64,000 nt of DNA from Zingiber officinale. Its lineage: Eukaryota > Streptophyta > Magnoliopsida > Zingiberales > Zingiberaceae. The notes beneath the pieces were generated by a model. The model did not search any database and was not told where the DNA came from. It saw only the letters and a program-made list of their open reading frames with translations. Shown piece by piece: positions 21,543 to 33,827 of this stretch. Positions within the stretch are counted from its first letter, which is position 1; each line of letters begins with the position of its first letter. The DNA lies in contig NC_056004.1 in NCBI RefSeq assembly GCF_018446385.1, forward strand, positions 11,374,767-11,438,766, written 5' to 3'. A program made the translations under genes and the position numbers.

Positions 21543-22661
21543 TCAAGTAAAAAGATGAGGGTATCGAGCTCGGATCGTATCCTCCAGCTCCCAAGTAGCC
21601 TCCTCGTCAGAATGATGCTGCCATCCGACTTTAACCAGCCGGACAATCTTGTTCCGTAGCTGACGCTCTGTGTGGTCCAGAATCCGTACCGGAACCTCCT
21701 CGTAAGTAACATCAGGCTGAATAGGAACAGATATATCTGACAGAACATGTGTCGGATCGGATACGTATCTCCTCAACATAGATACAAGGAATACATCGTG
21801 AATGCCAGCTAGAGATGGTGGTAGCACCAGACGGTAAGCTACTGCTCCAATCCTCTCCAAGATCTGGAATGGTCCAATATATCGGGGAGCTAGCTTACCT
21901 CGGAGGCCAAATCTCTTCACCCCTTTCGTGGGTGAAACTCTAAGAAATACATGATCACCAATGGAGAACTCTAGGGGTCTCCGTCTCTGATCAGCATAAC
22001 TCTTCTGACGGTCCTGAGCCTCAGACATCCTCCGTCTAATAGTACGAACCAAGTCTGCCTCCTGCTGAGCTCTCTGAGGTCCTAACAGCTGTGCCTCCCC
22101 AACCTCCTCCCAGAGGATGGGTGTCCGACACGGTCTACCATACAACGCCTCAAACGGTGCCATCTGGATAGCCGAATGATAACTGTTGTTGTAGGAGAAC
22201 TCCACCAAGGGCAAGTGGTCCTCCCAACTGCCTTCGAAATCCATAACACAAGACCTCAGCAAGTCCTCCAAAGTCTGAATGGTCCGCTCTGACTGTCCAT
22301 CTGTCTGCGGATGGAATGCCGTACTGAAACGGAGCTGTGTGCCCAAGGCCTGCTGCAGACTCTGCCAGAATCAGGACGTGAACCGTGGGTCTCTATCTGA
22401 TATGATGCTCAAAGGAACACCATGTAATCTAATAATCTCCCGACAGTATAACTCTGCTAATCGATCCAGAGAATCAGTCTTCCGGATCGCTAAAAAGTGT
22501 GCGGATTTGATTAATCGATCAACGATTACCCAAATCGCATCATGGCCTCGTCGAGTCCTAGGCAGTCCTACCACAAAATCCATAGTAATATGCTCCCACT
22601 TCCACTCTGGAATAGGGATCCTCTGAAGTAAACCAGCAGGTCTCTGGTGCTCAACCTTCAC
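21543..22661 (-). pseudogene. Gypsy integrase core and C-terminal chromodomain-like region
   Basis: The integrase core has MDFVVGLPR and [11 protein letters not shown], then ISDRDPRF, a TGA at 22371, and LRFSTAFHPQTDGQSERTI (Glu active site). The GPF module follows (KLAPRYIGPFQILERIG). The C-terminal segment, LRNKIVRLVKVGWQHHSDEE through ATWE, is typical of Tekay/Del chromoviruses, whose chromodomain guides integration to heterochromatin. It is in the same frame as 22662-23975 and ends at TGA/TAA near 21543. Confidence 0.88.
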
Positions 22662-23360
22662 CTACTGACAGACAAGACATCTAGCTACAAAATCTGCGAT
22701 GTCTTTCTTCTTGCCGTTCCACCAATAGGAACGTCTCAAATCGCGATACATACGAGTCCCACCTGGGTGGATAGCAAATCTAGAACGATGAGCCTCCTGA
22801 AGTAACTCCTCCATGACCGGGTGAGACTGAGGCACACATAATCTGCCTCGGAAATAAACAATACCCTCGTCATCTCGTGTAAACTCGGTCTGCTGTCCGG
22901 ATGCTATCTGGCTGCTAATGAACTGTAAATGCTGATCTCCGGCCTGGGCCTCTCGAATCCTCATCTTGCTCGACGACTGAGCAACCATAGTAACAAGAAT
23001 ACCCTGCTCTGTCTGTCCCTGCTCCTCAAGGCCCAACTCGGAGAATCCCTGAATCAAGTCCGTGACTAACACTCGGTGACAAGCTAAAGTCCCTCTGGAC
23101 TTTCTGCTAAGTGCATCAGCAACCACATTAGCTTTACCCGGATGGTAGCTAATAGTACAATCATAGTCCTTCAGGAACTCCATCCATCTCCTCTGTCGGA
23201 GATTGAGTTCCTTCTGTGTGAAAATATATTTGAGACTCTTATGATCAGTAAGAATCTCAAAAGTAATACCATATAGATAATGTCGCCAAATCTTCAAAGT
23301 AAAGATAATAGCGGCTAGCTCTAAATCATGTACTGGGTAATTCTTCTCATGCCCCTTCAA
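22662..23360 (-). pseudogene. Gypsy RNase H and integrase zinc domain
   Basis: RNase H shows [20 protein letters not shown] (Glu), [11 protein letters not shown] (Asp) and [10 protein letters not shown] (Asp). A spacer and the HHCC integrase zinc finger follow ([13 protein letters not shown] ... CLVCQ). A TAG at 22662 ends the segment, and a TAG at 23394 separates it from the reverse transcriptase. Both stops are in one continuous frame. Confidence 0.88.
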
Positions 23361-23393
23361 CTGACGAGAAGCATAGGAGACTACCCTACCGTG

Positions 23394-24762
23394 CTACATC
23401 AAAACAGCGCCCAAGCCCTGAAGAGATGCGTCTATGTAAAGTACAAATCCGTCATCACCAGAAGGTAAAACCAAGACTGGTGCTGATACTAATCTCCGCT
23501 TCAGCTCCTGGAATCTGGTCTCACAAGCCTCTGACCACGTGAACTTCACGCCTTTCCTAGTCAGACGTGACAGCGGCATAGCAATACTGGAGAAACCCTC
23601 AACAAATCGTCTATAATATCCAGCCAAGCCCAAGAAACTGCGAATCTCTTGGACTGACTTCGGCTGCTCCCAGCTGGTGATAGCCTCGATCTTCTGAGGA
23701 TCTACTGAAATACCTCGGCTAGAAACCACATGTCCTAGAAAACCAACTGAAGAAAGCCAAAATGCACACTTGCTGAACTTCGCATACAGATGATGTTGTC
23801 TAAGAGTCTCCAACACTATGCGAAGGTGCTGCGCATGTTCCTCCTCGGAACGTGAATAGATCAATATGTCATCGATAAATACAATCACAAACTGATCCAG
23901 ATACTCCAAAAAGATATGGTTCATCAAATCCATAAATACTGCTGGAGCATTGGTAAGCCCAAATGGCATTACCAAAAACTTGTAATGTCCGTATCTGGTG
24001 CGAAATGCTGTCTTCTGAATATCAGAATCTCAGCTGATGATATCCAGACCGCAGATCAATCTTAGAATACACTGATGTATCTCTGAGCTGATCAAATAAA
24101 TCCTCAATCCGGGGCAAGGGGTACTTATTTCTGATAGTCACTGCATTCAGCTGCCTATAATCGATGCACAACCTCAGAGTACCATCCTTCTTCTTGACGA
24201 ATATTACTGGAGACCCCCACGGAGATACACTAGGGCGAATAAATCCCCTATCTAATAACTCCTGGAGTTGGACCTTTAGTTCGTCCAACTCTTTCGGTGC
24301 CATACAATACGGAGCTTTCGATGCTGGTGCAGTCCCTGGAATCAGCTCAATAGCAAACTCCACTTGCCTTCGAGGAGGCAAACCAGGAAGCTCGTCTGGA
24401 AATACGTCTGGATACTCCCGGACCACCGGAACGTCTGAGAGCTGAGAACTACTGCTGTCGTCAGTATTAATCAAAGATAATAGAAATCCCTGACATCCAT
24501 GTGATAGCAGTTTCGGCGCCTGTATCACAGAAATGGTCGATATCCCATCGTCTCTGATGCCAGTGAAATCCCAAGACGGTTGGTTCGGAGGTCGAAACGT
24601 AACCACCCTCTTCTGGCAATCAACTGTGGCATGATAAGCAGACAGCCAATCCATACCCAGGATAATATCGAACTCGACCATCTCCAGTACTAACAAATCT
24701 ACGGTGAGTATAATGCTACCAAAATCTAACGGACAACCTCTGACCTCCTGAGTGACATCCAA
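23394..24762 (-). pseudogene. Gypsy protease remnant and reverse transcriptase
   Basis: The first block (24762-24022) has the protease C-terminal part ([19 protein letters not shown]) and the reverse transcriptase fingers ([40 protein letters not shown]). A frameshift between 24022 and 23975 precedes the palm domain ([17 protein letters not shown]) with catalytic FIDDILIYS, then [11 protein letters not shown] and the start of RNase H ([15 protein letters not shown]). The protease catalytic DTG is absent, lost in a deletion at about 24765 that joins gag to the protease C-terminal half. Confidence 0.88.
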
Positions 24763-24766
24763 GGTA

Positions 24767-25087
24767 TCACCAGATGGTAAGGAGACGGTCAGTCGTTGCG
24801 GTCTCTATCTGATATGATGAACTACCAAAACCGGCAATCTTCACCTGAAGATGTCCGTCTAGTCCGTGGACCAACTGAAGCATACGAGATTTGTCCTCGT
24901 CAACCAACTCAGGATAGAATCTGGCCAATCGATTAAATTTGGCATTATACTCCATCACTGAGCGGTTATTCTGCCGAAGACTCAGAAAATCCTGCCGACG
25001 TGTCATCTGATACACGCGGGGAAAATACTGACTCTTAAATAACTCCCTAATTCTCATCCAGGTAAAATGCTGCTCGCCTATAATCAA
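24767..25087 (-). pseudogene. Gypsy gag fragment
   Basis: The retrotransposon gag core is visible (FKSQYFPRVYQMTRRQDFLSL, SVMEYNAKFNRLARFYPELV, KSRMLQLVHGL). The zinc knuckle and linker expected after it are missing; the next bases already encode the middle of protease in another frame. The N-terminal part (25088-25460) is too decayed to read. Confidence 0.8.
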
Positions 25088-25685
25088 GCACTGCGTGCCC
25101 CATCAGATCTCTGCCTTATCTCGTACCTCAAGTACGTAGTAGTAGGCATGACTGGAGGGCGTGCCGGGTATACTGAAGGTGATACCACTAGTGGTACAGT
25201 CGAGGTATGTACCTCTGAAGTCGGAACCGTCGGAGTCTTATAATCCGACGTGCCTATAATATCCTGACGAGTCTGTCCCTAACGGACAATCTCGACCTAA
25301 GCAGATCTCTATGAAGACTCAACCTCCGGAGAATCTATCGTCCTCTTACGTGGTTGCCCACGTCTCGGTACTAGAATACGTGTATGTGCCATATCTGTAA
25401 ACAAAATTCTACCCAGATATCACTACAGGTATAAGAACTATAAAGTTACCTAATTTACCTTATTTACCGTCTGGAGATGTCTTGTCGCTTCTTAGCCCCA
25501 AACAGAACCTCGTCAAAATACCTCGGAATTCCGAAACGAGAAAATCGACGGAAATCCGTACAAATCCGAAAATATCCAGATACGCTCGCAAACTCCAAGA
25601 CACAAAAATCTGAAATCGGAGCCTGACTCTGATACCAAAAGAATTGGTATCAGATAAAAAGAAAATCCGGAGCATCGTAAACAAG
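25088..25685 (-). other. Decayed gag N-terminus and 5' leader of the outer gypsy
   Basis: No continuous frame. The region 25090-25400 has gag-leader-like composition. Near 25625-25650 a second copy of the primer-like word (CTCTGATACCAAAAGAATTG) occurs next to the true site, suggesting a local duplication. Confidence 0.5.
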
Positions 25686-25697
25686 GCTCTGATACCA
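25686..25697 (-). other. Primer-binding site (initiator Met tRNA) of the outer gypsy
   Basis: The reverse strand reads TGGTATCAGAGC, seven bases inside the LTR beginning at 25705. Confidence 0.88.
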
Positions 25698-25704
25698 AAA
25701 ATAT

Positions 25705-26773
25705 TGTCACGCCCCAAGTAGTCCCTGTCCGAAGAAATTTCGGCAGCATCTCCCTTGTACGACGGATAATATGAATCTCAGTATACATATATCTATACCT
25801 CGGCCACACTCGGCCGAAACAATACACACAAATAGTAAACAATCCACGCAGTTATATTCAACATTTCTACACAGATATAATATGAACAATCCACGCAGTT
25901 ATATAAAGAAAAGATGATATAGAAATCAACGAAGATATACGTACACATCCTACTCCACTACAACGGAGAAAAACAAAATCCACGAAGTAATGAAAATATA
26001 TCCGCAGCGGAAAACCAAAAGTAGTAAACCCAAGTGGTCGATATAAAGTCCACAATACAAACCCACATCACAAGTATACGTATAAAAGCGAATACAGAAA
26101 ACGATATCTAGAAATCCTCGCGACAAAGGGGCTAGCGACTGGAATCTCTCCTAATGGCCTCAACCTGAAAAATAGTAACAACGGGGTGAGTTCAAAGAAC
26201 TCAGCAGGTAAACCAATAGACATGTACAGCAACATATATCCACCAGTAATAGCCTAAGGTACAATCTCCTAAGCCATAGGATCAATAGTACAGTTCTCTA
26301 ACCATACAACCTACGGTATAGTCTCCTAACAGTTCAACAGATATGTAGAGCTGAAATAAATTGTAATAACTAACAATAGGCATAAAGCACAATCTATAGC
26401 AAGAATAATAAGAAAATGCATAACAGTAATAAACTGTACTCACCTGTGAGGCTTGGACGAATGACTGTGGACATACACAGATAAAGATAGTCAGAGCAAA
26501 TACACATGTATCCTGTATGCATGTCAATCATATGCAGTCACCCAAGTGCATCATCCAATATGCAACAATCACAATAAATGCAATCTGTGCATATGATGCA
26601 ATATGACATGGTCACCCCTGACGCCAGTCAGTATCTCACACACAATGGCGAGACCGCGTGGGTAGGGTTATGACACCGTGCACTCTGCCGTCACTACCCC
26701 TGAAGAGTGACCGAGTGGACGGGATGCTGTCGGAGTACACCTATCCTCCTACCTCAAACATAGTGAGGGAGCG
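25705..26773 (-). repeat. 5' LTR of the outer gypsy, first segment
   Basis: It matches 18340 to about 19408 and starts TGTCACGCCCC. It is broken at 26773 by the inner gypsy element and continues at 36194-38219. The last five bases, GAGCG, are the inner element's duplication. Confidence 0.92.
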
Positions 26774-26896
26774 TGTAACGCCCGAAAATTCTCAAAACTA
26801 TATTAGAAATATGCTACGATTTTTCTGGAATTTTTAGATATTTTTCCGGAATTTTCCGAGTAGCGGAAGTAGCAAAAATAATTAGTAACGAAAATG

Positions 26897-26975
26897 GCCT
26901 AAGCGGGAATCGAACCCAAGACCTATGGTGTAAGGGATAATGTTAGTAACCAGTTGAACCCAGCAGGGCCGTGCT
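26897..26975 (-). other. Antisense tRNA-like sequence in the LTR
   Basis: The reverse strand reads GGGTTCAACTGGTTA (A-box-like) and, about 40 bases later, TTGGGTTCGATTCCCGC (strong B-box). It resembles a tRNA or SINE head. It is present in both LTRs (second copy about 33966-34046). Confidence 0.6.
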
Positions 26976-27032
26976 GAAAGAAAGAGGAATCAATTATATT
27001 TATATTAGAGTTGGGCCTAGTTACCCACTTAA

Positions 27033-27040
27033 TATAAATA
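27033..27040 (+). promoter_or_regulatory. TATA box of the inner gypsy LTR
   Basis: TATAAATA, about 60 bases before a pyrimidine-rich leader. The same sequence occurs at 34104-34111 in the other LTR. Confidence 0.6.
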
Positions 27041-28536
27041 AGAACTTAAGTTGGGGTGTGGTTTATTTTCAAGTTGGTTCGGCAATTCCTCCTCACGAAA
27101 ACCTCACGCCACTTTCCCTCTCCAAACCCTCAACGCCGAACACCCCTTCTCCTCTCCTTCTCTCGGCGCCAACCAAGAACCAACCTAGGGTTCTTTCTCT
27201 AGGGCCATAGGAGGACCTTCCGGCGACATCTCCGACACGAGACGGTCCATCTCCGCGAGAGGAACGCGAAGACGTGAACGGATCGTCGAGAGGATCAGTT
27301 TTCCGGAAAACCTAGCAAATAGAATCGTAAGAAAAACCTTGCGATTGAGGTAAGAAACCCCTCACCTGCAGTATAATTGCTCTCGCTTGTTAGTTTTAGC
27401 GTTAGTTCAGTAGTTTTACAGTTTTCAGTTTTAGGGTGTGCTTTTAGTGCACACCAAGCATTCGGTAGAATGCCTAGTTCAAAAGGATGCACCAGTAGGC
27501 GTCCTAACAGTATGTAAAATGTACTAGAAACATTTTATTCAGTTTATTATCAGTTACTACAGCTATATGGATCAGATATCCATTGGGTGGGCTCCCACAG
27601 TAGCCTCTAGGTTCAGATAACCTAGCTCTACGTTCAGATAACCTAGAACAGCAAAGTAAAATAAAACAGTATTCAGTATTTTACTTTTATTCAGTTGGCA
27701 CTGTACTTGGATCAGATATCCATGGGCTGGACTCCCACAGTCATCCCTAGGTTCAGATAACCTAGTAACCCTGCTGGATTCGAAACTTGCAATCCCGGGT
27801 CTCGTAGGGATGCGCGCACAGTAAGTACAGTTGCCAGGGCCCAACAGCATGTTTAGTATTTTCATCTATTATATGTATAGTTTTCAAATTTGAAACCAGT
27901 GATGAGAACACTAATTTAGCTTTCAGTTCAGTTCAGGTTCAGTTTACATGATTTGAGTTCATGTACAGATTTAGATATATGCTTGATTAGTTCAGTTTCA
28001 TGCTCAGTTTATAAGTATGCCATGATCAGTTTAAAGCATGTTCAGTTTATATGTTATGCCATGCTTTGTGTGATACCATGCCATGCCATGCTTGCATAAT
28101 CAGTATATTTTTCAAATAGCATGATTTAAAATCATACTTGCATCGTATGCATGATTTTGTGAGGTAGATGGTTTCTTACTAAGCTTATTGGCTTACAGAT
28201 ACTACTTTTCTTATACTGCAGATACCGGTAAAAGAAAAGTGGATTAGCGGAGGCTGGAGGGCGATGCTACGATGATGTGTGTGTGCAAGGGGTCTGGAAT
28301 AAAGATCCTTGGGATCTATACGCTTTTATTTCAGTTTTAGCACTTATCATGTCTAGTTTCATACTTAGTCTTGTTACTAATTGTTCTAGCTTAGTAACTA
28401 TGTCGTGTTTAGCTTATCATGTTTAGAACATTAGTACTTACATGCTAGAATGTATTTCTGTTGTTTTAGAACTATTGTGTGATGTTTTGGCACGCCAAAG
28501 TGCTGAAATCAGAACTCTCGAGTGAAATCAGACACT

Positions 28537-28854
28537 GATCGGTCTCCAGACCGATCAGGGTCTGAGCTGTTCCACTGGACCGGTCAGCCACCGATCCAGC
28601 TCGATACAGTATCCTCGGATCGGACCGATTCCAGGTGCTAGCCTCGGAGGAAATTTCCAGGTGCTTGGATCGGTCAGTCGACCGATCCAGACATACCTGG
28701 ATCAGTCTGCCGACCGATCCAGAAGTGTACAGAATCGCGATTTCCAGGTACCTGGATCGGTCAGCCGACCGATCCAGACATACCTGGATCGGTCCGTAGA
28801 CCGATCCAGTAGGGCACAGAATCGTAGTAAGTCTGATCGATCCGTGGATCGATC
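28537..28854. repeat. Array of GATCGGTC...GACCGATC palindromes
   Basis: About eight imperfect 20-24-bp palindromes of the form GGATCGGTC-NNN-GACCGATCC, spaced by short segments such as AGACATACCT and AGAATCGCGATTTCCAGGT. Each could fold into a hairpin. One or two units near 28590-28630 are broken compared with the other LTR. Confidence 0.9.
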
Positions 28855-29114
28855 AGCAGCTAGCTGGGAAGTTAGTTTTGAGTTCCTAGCTCAGATGGGA
28901 GGTCAAGTATCCTCCTTAGCACATGTACGCCAATCGGAAAGGGTCCTGAATCCTTCCTTATAACAGTATGGGTCTATCGGTTGTCGATTAACAGAGTCAG
29001 ATAGTGAAATTTTTATTTCACCCAGTTTTTCGCACAGTACGACATAGTAGCTTCAGTAGTTAATGTAGCGATCCGGCTCACAGCCTAGTACCCAGGAGTT
29101 GGGTCGTTACAGAG

Positions 29115-29126
29115 TGGTATCAGAGC
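29115..29126 (+). other. Primer-binding site (initiator Met tRNA) of the inner gypsy
   Basis: TGGTATCAGAGC, three bases after the LTR end. Confidence 0.93.
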
Positions 29127-29360
29127 AGTGTTCCTTACTTCCTACACACACATCAGCATTGTGCCTACAGCTTCCAAGTAAGAACATCTCTCACTCAATT
29201 TTGTTTTCAGCTTTCATATCAGTTATATGTGCTTTCATGTTTTCTCTCATGTTGGTAGTTAATTAATTCATGTTTACAGTGATAGTATTTAACATGTTAC
29301 CAGTAGTTAACTATAACATGATAGCCTAGTTATATATATGTGTTCTCTGCTATTTAGAAA

Positions 29361-31897
29361 ATGGTACGAGGACGTCCAGCTAAGAAAGCATCAGCGGCTG
29401 AGCCCCAGCATGAGGCAGGCAGTTCAGTGCCTCCCCCAGACCTTACAGCACTAGTGGCTCAGCTACAGCAGCAGTTAGCTGAACAGCAGCAGGAGATAGC
29501 CTCTGCAGTACCAGTCCCAGTAGCCCAGTAGCAGGGGCTAAGAGAGAAGCTTACCTTATCCAGTGGCAGAGAATTAAGCCCGAGAACTTCTCAGGCACCA
29601 GCGAACCATGGGATGCTCAGGCATGGTTTAAAACACTGGAAAGCACGATGGAGCTTCTAGACTGGCCAGAGCACGAAAAGGTGAAGTGTGCCTCCTTCTG
29701 TTTAACAGGAGACGCACGCATGTGGTGGGAGCGGATTAAATCGAAGTGGCCAGTAAACCAGATGACATGGGCCAACTTCGAGAAAGAATTCTTCGAGGAA
29801 TTCTTTCACATGCAAGTCACGAACCAACACTATGACGAGTTTACAGAATTTCGTCAGGGCAACCTATCAGTTCAGGAGGCCGTGAAGAAATTTAACAGGT
29901 TGGCCCGTCTGTGTCCAGAACTAGTCAGCTCAGAGAAGGAGCGAGTACGGTTGATGCTGAAGATGCTCAGACCAGAGATCGCAATGAATGTGGCTGGTGG
30001 CGTTCATAGGCCACCAACCACAGAGGAACTAGTGAGTAGTGCTCTGATCACCGAGCACTATCAGCACAGCATCACCCAGCAGAAGCAGGTTTCCACAGAA
30101 CCCAAGGGACAAGCTGGCTCAGGTACTCAGCAGAAACAACAAGGGCATAGCTCCAACTGGAAGGGGAAACGCAAGGCAAGCAGTGACCCAAAAGGAGGAC
30201 CAGCTGGAAAACATTCCAGACATCCCAAGTGTGCTACTTGTGGGAAACATCATCTAGGAGTTTGCCGCAAGGGTACGCGAGGTTGTTTTGAATGTGGACA
30301 GGAAGGACACATGGCTAAGCAGTGCCCGAACAAGAACAATCTTTCTCAGCCTCAGCCGAAACAGTATGGAGTTCAGCCAGCGCAGCTACACCAAATGTAT
30401 GCTGCCTTAGACGGTCCACAGATCAGTCAGGGCAGATTAGAAGCCCCTACAGCTAACACAAACGCCAGGATTTTCTCACTGACCAGAGAGGACGTAGCAA
30501 ATGCCTCGACAGTTGTCACAGGTCATATCAGTATTTTACAGCATAATGCAACTGTCTTATTCGATACTGGGGCAACCCACTCTTATGTATCCAGGGCATT
30601 TGCGGAGAAATTAACAACACCTCCAGAGTTACTCAACAGTCAGTTTTTGACAACTCTACCCTCAGGAGAGATTATGGCATCTACGCACTGGCTCAGAGCA
30701 GTGCCAGTCATTATAGCAGACAGAGAACTTTTTGGTGATCTGATAGTGCTAGAAATGACTGACTACGATGTCATCTTTGGAATGGATTTTCTGATCAGAT
30801 ACGGTGCTTCTATAGAGTGCCGTAAACAGAAGGTCATATTCCAACCTGAAGCAGGAGTACAGTTTGAGTACATGGGAAAATCAAAGAGAAAAGCCAGGAA
30901 GCTTCTCTCAGCATTGAAAGCACAGCAGCTATTGGATTCAGGATGCATGGGATTTTTAGCAAATGTGGTCAACACCAGCCAGGACAAGAACCAACAGCTA
31001 TCAGAGGTTCGAGTCGTTTGTGACTACCCAGCAGTCTTCCCTGAAGAGCTACCAAGCTTAGCACCAGACAGGGAGATTGAATTTGAGATAGAGCTCATTC
31101 CCGGCACAAATCCAATTTCCAAGGCACCGTACCGCATGGCTCCAGCAGAACTGAAGGAACTTCAAGAGCAATTACAGGAGCTTCTTGACAAAGGTTTCAT
31201 ACGCCCTAGTCATTCACCATGGGGAGCACCTGTGTTGTTCGTGAAGAAGAAGGATGGAAGCATGCGCCTATGCATAGACTACCGTGCCTTGAACCAGGTC
31301 ACAATTAAAAACAGGTACCCTCTCCCCAGGATAGATGACCTGTTTGACCAGCTAAAGGGAGCCACAGTGTTCTCTAAAATTAACCTCAGATCAGGATATC
31401 ACCAGGTTAAAGTCAAGGAAGGTGATATACCTAAAACAGCTTTCAGGACCAGATACGGACATTATGAGTTCGTAGTCATGCCTTTCGGCGTGACAAATGC
31501 TCCAGCTACTTTCATGGACCTCATGAACAGAGTATTCAGAGAATACTTAGACAAGTTTGTCATCGTGTTCATCGATGACATTCTTATCTATTCAGGCACT
31601 CAGGAGGACCATGCAGAGCATTTGAAGACAGTTTTGCAGATCCTTCAGCAGAACCAGCTGTACGCCAAATTCACAAAATGTGAATTTTGGCTAGACCAGG
31701 TAGCCTTTCTAGGTCACATCATCTCCAAGGATGGTGTTATGGTAGATCCCAGCAAGATAGAAGCAGTAAGTAACTGGAAGAGACCCAGGAACGCCAGTGA
31801 AATCAGAAGCTTTCTGGGATTAGCAGGCTACTACAGGAAATTCAGAACAAGAAATTTCAGTGGACAGAGGACTGCGAGAACAGCTTCAGTGAACTAA
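29361..31897 (+). pseudogene. Gypsy gag, protease and reverse transcriptase
   Basis: ATG 29361 starts a frame (VRGRPAKKASAAEPQ) that stops at TAG 29529. The main frame is open from about 29537 to 31897, so there is a frameshift near 29530. It contains the gag core ([32 protein letters not shown]), a CCHC knuckle ([14 protein letters not shown]), protease ([13 protein letters not shown]), and reverse transcriptase with [17 protein letters not shown] and catalytic FIDDILIYS. After LAGYYRKF a deletion of roughly 60 bases shifts the frame. Gag forms particles, and the enzymes copy RNA to DNA there. Confidence 0.9.
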
Positions 31898-32577
31898 AAC
31901 GGAGATTGACCAGTGCTCCTATTTTAGCTATACCAGAAAACACAGACAGCTTCGACATCTACAGTGACGCCTCTAAATTGGGATTAGGAGCAGTACTGAT
32001 GCAGCAGGGCAAGGTGATCACCTATGCCTCCAGACAACTCAAGGATTATGAGAGGAACTATCCTACTCACGACCTTGAGCTTGCAGCGGTGGTGTTCGCT
32101 CTCAAGATTTGGAGACATTATTTGTACGGAGCTCAGTGCAGAGTGTATACAGATCATCAAAGTCTGAAGTATTTCTTTACTCAGAAGGATCTGAATATGC
32201 GACAGCGCAGATGGTTAGAGCTGGTCAAGGATTATGACATAGATATCCTCTACCATCCAAAGAAAGCTAATAAGGTAGCAGACGCACTCAACAGGAAGTC
32301 CAGTGCTACCTTATTATCTTTAGCAGCTATGTCACCACCCCTAAGGAAGGAGATTACAGCTTTTAGTCTCGAGCTTATAGTCGGGCAGCTTTCCACTATG
32401 TCCTTAGCATCTACCTTGCTTGATGATATCCAGACAGCTCAGGAGCAGGATCCTGAAATCCAGAAAATCAAGCAAGGGTTAGCAGAGGCAGAAAGTGGAG
32501 AGTTCAGAGTGTCCGCCAGTGGGGTAGTGACAGACTACGTGTTCCGCATCGGGAGGAACTACGAAAATAGATTCTAG
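31843..32577 (+). pseudogene. Gypsy RNase H segment
   Basis: After the frameshift, the RNase H domain shows [15 protein letters not shown] (Asp), [20 protein letters not shown] (Glu), [11 protein letters not shown] (Asp) and [10 protein letters not shown] spacer to integrase follows, and the frame stops at 32575-32577. Confidence 0.88.
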
Positions 32578-33809
32578 ACGAGGCTCACAGGACTCCTTAC
32601 GCGATGCATCCTGGTTCCACCAAATGTATCGTGATCTAAAGAAATGATTTTGGTGGCACAGGATGAGCGAGATATCGCCGAATCGCCAAGATCGCCTAAC
32701 TGTCAAAGGGTTAAGGCGAACATCGACACTGGAGGAGTTCTGCGATCCAGATCCCAGAATGGAAGTGGGAGGATATCTCTATGGACTTCATAGTGGGGTT
32801 ACCCAGAACCACGAATGGTTTTGATGCCATCTGGATAATAGTCGACAGGTTGACTAAATCAGCCCACTTCTTAGCTATCAGAATATCCTATTCCATGGAG
32901 CAGCTAGCTCAGTTATATCTCAAGGAGATTGTCAGGCTGCATGGAGTCCCATGAACCATTATATCAGACAGAGACAACAGATTTACATCACACTTCTGGA
33001 AGTGTGTACAGTCAGCTATGGGCACCCAGTTAAAATTCAGCACAGCCTTCCATCCTCAGACAGATGGTCAGACGGAGCGAGTAAATCATGTACTCGAAGA
33101 TATGCTCCGAGCTTGTGCCCTATATTTCAAGGGAAGTTGGTGCAAATATCTGAGTCTAGCAGAATTTGCATACAACAACAGTTATCAGGCCACTATCGGC
33201 ATGGCACCTTATGAGGCACTCTATGGGCGGAGGTGCAGATCACCAATCTGCTGGTATGAGAGTGGTGAACAGAAGACAGATCTAGTAGCAGATACCACAG
33301 CAGCCATACAGCAGATTCGCCAGAGGATAGAGACAGCACAGAGTCGTCAGAAGAGCTATGCTGATACACGACGCAGACCCCTGGAGTTTTCAGTTGGGGA
33401 TACAGTTTTCCTCAGAGTAGCTCCCATGAAGGGAGTCATGCGTTTTGGGAAGAAGGGCAAGCTAGCTCCCAGATATGTGGGACCATACCTTATCACGAAG
33501 AGAGTGGGCAAGGTAGCATATGAGCTAGAGCTACCTCAGGAGATGTCAGCTGTCCACAACGTATTTCATGTCTCCATGCTGAAGAAGCATATTCCAGACG
33601 CCACCCAGGTGATTGAGCCCCAGTTGGTACAGGTCCGTGATGATCTCAGCTATGACAGTCAGCCTATTCAGATAATAGACCGAGCAGTAAAGAAATTACG
33701 GAACAAGGAAGTACCATTAGTCAAAGTCAGCTGGCAAAATCACACAGCAGCAGAGGCGACTTGGGAGACAGAGGCCAGCATGAGACAGAAGTACCCAGAA
33801 TTGTTTTAA
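32578..33809 (+). pseudogene. Gypsy integrase with C-terminal chromodomain-like region
   Basis: The zinc region (32578-32760) is scrambled by frameshifts. The core is readable from MDFIVGLPR (32781) through VDRLTKSAHF; a TGA at 32952 follows LHGVP; then ISDRDNRF and FSTAFHPQTDGQTERVN. The GPY module (APRYVGPYLITKRVG) and the chromodomain-like end (LRNKEVPLVKVSWQNH, ATWETEASMRQKYPELF) close the protein at 33809. The C-terminus matches the Tekay/Del type. Confidence 0.9.
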
Positions 33810-33827
33810 GTTCGGGGACGAACTTTT

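Larger units (their letters stand above)
26774..29111 (+). repeat. 5' LTR of the inner gypsy
   Basis: A 2338-bp LTR. U3 carries an antisense tRNA-like segment (about 26897-26975) and a TATAAATA box (27033-27040). R/U5 starts with a CT-rich leader, contains a TTGAGGTAAG donor-like site near 27345, stem-forming GGTTCAGATAACCTAG copies (27610-27765), and the palindrome array at 28537-28854. Confidence 0.95.

Noticed and set aside
21543..25087. Endogenous plant pararetrovirus
   Set aside because: The order gag-protease-RT-RNase H-integrase-chromodomain between LTRs, with a Met-tRNA primer site and 5-bp duplications, is a gypsy retrotransposon. No movement or coat protein of a caulimovirus is seen.
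28537..28854. CRISPR-like repeat array
   Set aside because: The units are imperfect palindromes with irregular short spacers inside a plant LTR, duplicated in the other LTR. No cas genes and not a prokaryote.
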